A stretch of DNA of 5,949 nucleotides from DASWYB01 sp036405195 (GTDB lineage Bacteria; Patescibacteriota; UBA1384; 2-12-FULL-50-11; DASWYB01): assembly GCA_036405195.1 (NCBI GenBank), contig DASWYB010000088.1:1-5949 (forward strand), given 5' to 3'. Position 1 is the first letter of the stretch; each line of letters begins with the position of its first letter. Below, in pieces: positions 4,865 through 5,949 of this stretch. The notes under the pieces were generated by a model. That model searched no databases and was not told where the DNA came from. It saw only the letters and a program-made list of their open reading frames with translations. The position numbers were made by a program, and so were the translations under genes.

Positions 4865-5949
4865 ATGAATTCATTTGAAGAAATCTATTTAGAGACCGAC
4901 GAAGAAGTGACGTCGGCAATCGACAAGATAAAAAAGAGCAAAAAGAAAAATGTTGCTCTCTGTTTGCCGCGTCATGCAGTTATGGGACAGAGTATTGTCA
5001 ATTTAAAACTCCTCTATAAAGAGGCAATTGCCAGTGGCAAGAAGCTGGCCCTGGTTAGCTCTGATAAAATCACTCGGGCGTTAGCCGAGAAAGTTGGGTT
5101 TTTTACGTTTGAACAAGCGAGCGATATTGTCTTTGACAAAGACGAGATTGAGGAAGCTCCGGAACCTAAGAAGCAGCTAAAAGAGGCTGAGGAAGTTTCG
5201 ATTACTCGAGAACGGTTTCCTGTTTCAGAAAAAGAGCCGCAAGAAGAGGTGTCTGAGCAACCAGCTCCGGCGACACCGACGGTTAAAGGCTTTACCAAAC
5301 AAACTGTTACGGATATCCCTGAAGAAGAATTAAAAGAATCAGAACAATCTCCTCTTGACGATAAAACGGAGTCGAGCCCAGAAGTAAAGTCATCACGTCC
5401 CAAATCGAGCATGATTCCTACCAAAGGAAACTTGCGGTTCTACAGGCAGTCAAAACGTCCGGCATTCTTAATTCCTTTACTTATCGCCGTTGCTGTTGTC
5501 GTGATTGGAGGTGTCTCAGCAGTTCTCGCAATTCCTCGTGCCACCGTTGATATCACCGTGAGTGCCCAACCATTTAATGAAACAGTTAACTCAAACGTGG
5601 ATATTGAAACAACGGCTGTGGATGTTACGAAATCGACTATTCCAGGTAAGTTGGTTTCGGTTGAATATGAAACGAAGTCGTCAGCGAAAGCAACAGGAAA
5701 AAAAGATACGGGGGAGAAGGCAACGGGTACGGTTCTTTTGATTAATGAGTGGGATAGTTTAAATCATACATTTGAAGCAGGGACGAAACTACGGGCTAAA
5801 AATGGGAATGAATTTGTCCTGACGGAAGATGTCGTTCTGCCTGGTGCCTCCTCGACGTTGTCGGGTGGGAAGACGGTCATTACATCGGGTAAGAAAGAAG
5901 CTAATGTGGTGGCGGCTGCGGCAGGACCAAATTACAACAATGCCGCTAC
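4865..5949 (+). CDS. Single-pass membrane protein with baseplate J/gp47-like extracytoplasmic region (partial, 3' end outside window)
   Basis: The frame opens at ATG 4865 and runs off the window end, giving 361 complete codons. Residues 1 to about 95 (from MNSFEEIYLETDEEV) look like a compact alpha/beta cytoplasmic domain, with strands such as NVALCLP and KLALVSS. Residues about 97-195 form a charged, Glu/Lys/Pro/Ser-rich linker, probably disordered. A hydrophobic helix follows (about 200-222, AFLIPLLIAVAVVVIGG), then a beta-rich outer region. Within that, ATGTVLLINEWDS, the F-E-A-G-T-K-L strand, EFVLTEDVVLPGA and the later V-V-A-A-A-A-G-P-N-Y-N stretch follow the pattern of baseplate J/gp47-like domains in Patescibacteria surface proteins. 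In phage, gp47/J proteins build the baseplate; here the membrane anchor argues for a cell-envelope role. It is probably coupled to the FtsA-like ATPase, which could bind its cytoplasmic domain. The exact function is unknown. Confidence 0.8.
   Translation, partial: MNSFEEIYLETDEEVTSAIDKIKKSKKKNVALCLPRHAVMGQSIVNLKLLYKEAIASGKKLALVSSDKITRALAEKVGFFTFEQASDIVFDKDEIEEAPEPKKQLKEAEEVSITRERFPVSEKEPQEEVSEQPAPATPTVKGFTKQTVTDIPEEELKESEQSPLDDKTESSPEVKSSRPKSSMIPTKGNLRFYRQSKRPAFLIPLLIAVAVVVIGGVSAVLAIPRATVDITVSAQPFNETVNSNVDIETTAVDVTKSTIPGKLVSVEYETKSSAKATGKKDTGEKATGTVLLINEWDSLNHTFEAGTKLRAKNGNEFVLTEDVVLPGASSTLSGGKTVITSGKKEANVVAAAAGPNYNNAA

Noticed and set aside
4863..4876. 14-bp perfect palindrome over the start codon at 4865 as an operator
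   Set aside because: One perfect 14-mer palindrome is expected about 0.36 times by chance in a window of this size, and it has no loop for an RNA hairpin. It is not significant without conservation.
5014..5424. Long open frame on the minus strand (136 codons)
   Set aside because: It lies antisense to the acidic linker of the baseplate J-like gene. Its Ser-rich low-complexity translation is a mirror of the Glu/Lys/Pro codons on the + strand, and no RBS or known domain supports it.
1..5949. TGA recoded as glycine (code 25, as in Gracilibacteria/Absconditabacteria)
   Set aside because: No gene here contains an in-frame TGA and all visible stops are TAA, so there is no support for recoding.

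Overview
The window looks like chromosomal DNA of a Candidate Phyla Radiation (Patescibacteria) bacterium. The evidence is: an unusually short alanyl-tRNA synthetase; a membrane protein with a baseplate J/gp47-like outer part and an N-terminal domain of a kind I associate with these phyla; very tight gene packing; and mRNAs that appear to be leaderless. All five visible stop codons are TAA and no gene has an in-frame TGA, so the standard bacterial code fits and there is no sign of TGA recoded as glycine. The phylum-level placement is inference from recalled family patterns, not from a search.

Layout from left to right. (1) The 3' end of a DHH/DHHA1 phosphoesterase gene on the + strand enters at base 1 and stops at 420. 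(2) A convergent tRNA-Leu(UAA) on the - strand (479-563, CCA encoded) meets it at a shared 22-bp perfect palindrome that acts as a two-way terminator and includes the tRNA 3' end. (3) A promoter at about 617-643 drives a membrane-anchored lytic transglycosylase (650-1306, GTG start) and, 12 nt later, a compact alanyl-tRNA synthetase (1319-3058). (4) A second hairpin terminator (3071-3107) separates alaS from the convergent dUTPase gene (3105-3536, - strand). (5) A 64-bp divergent promoter region (3537-3600) separates dut from an FtsA-family actin-like ATPase (3601-4854). (6) Ten nt further on begins a single-pass membrane protein (4865 to beyond the window end) with a cytoplasmic N-terminal domain, an acidic linker, one membrane helix and a baseplate J-like extracytoplasmic region.

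Functionally, most of the window is housekeeping: RNA or nucleotide turnover (DHH), translation (tRNA-Leu, AlaRS), nucleotide hygiene (dUTPase) and wall remodelling (transglycosylase). The least explained unit is the pair at the right end, a cytoplasmic actin-like ATPase translationally linked to a membrane protein whose outer part resembles phage baseplate proteins. Its layout recalls PilM-PilN or FtsA-membrane partner pairs and is the best candidate here for an undescribed cell-surface system. Two genes (650 and 3536) have a -10 box placed so that transcription should begin exactly on the start codon, while the second genes of both operons have Shine-Dalgarno sites.
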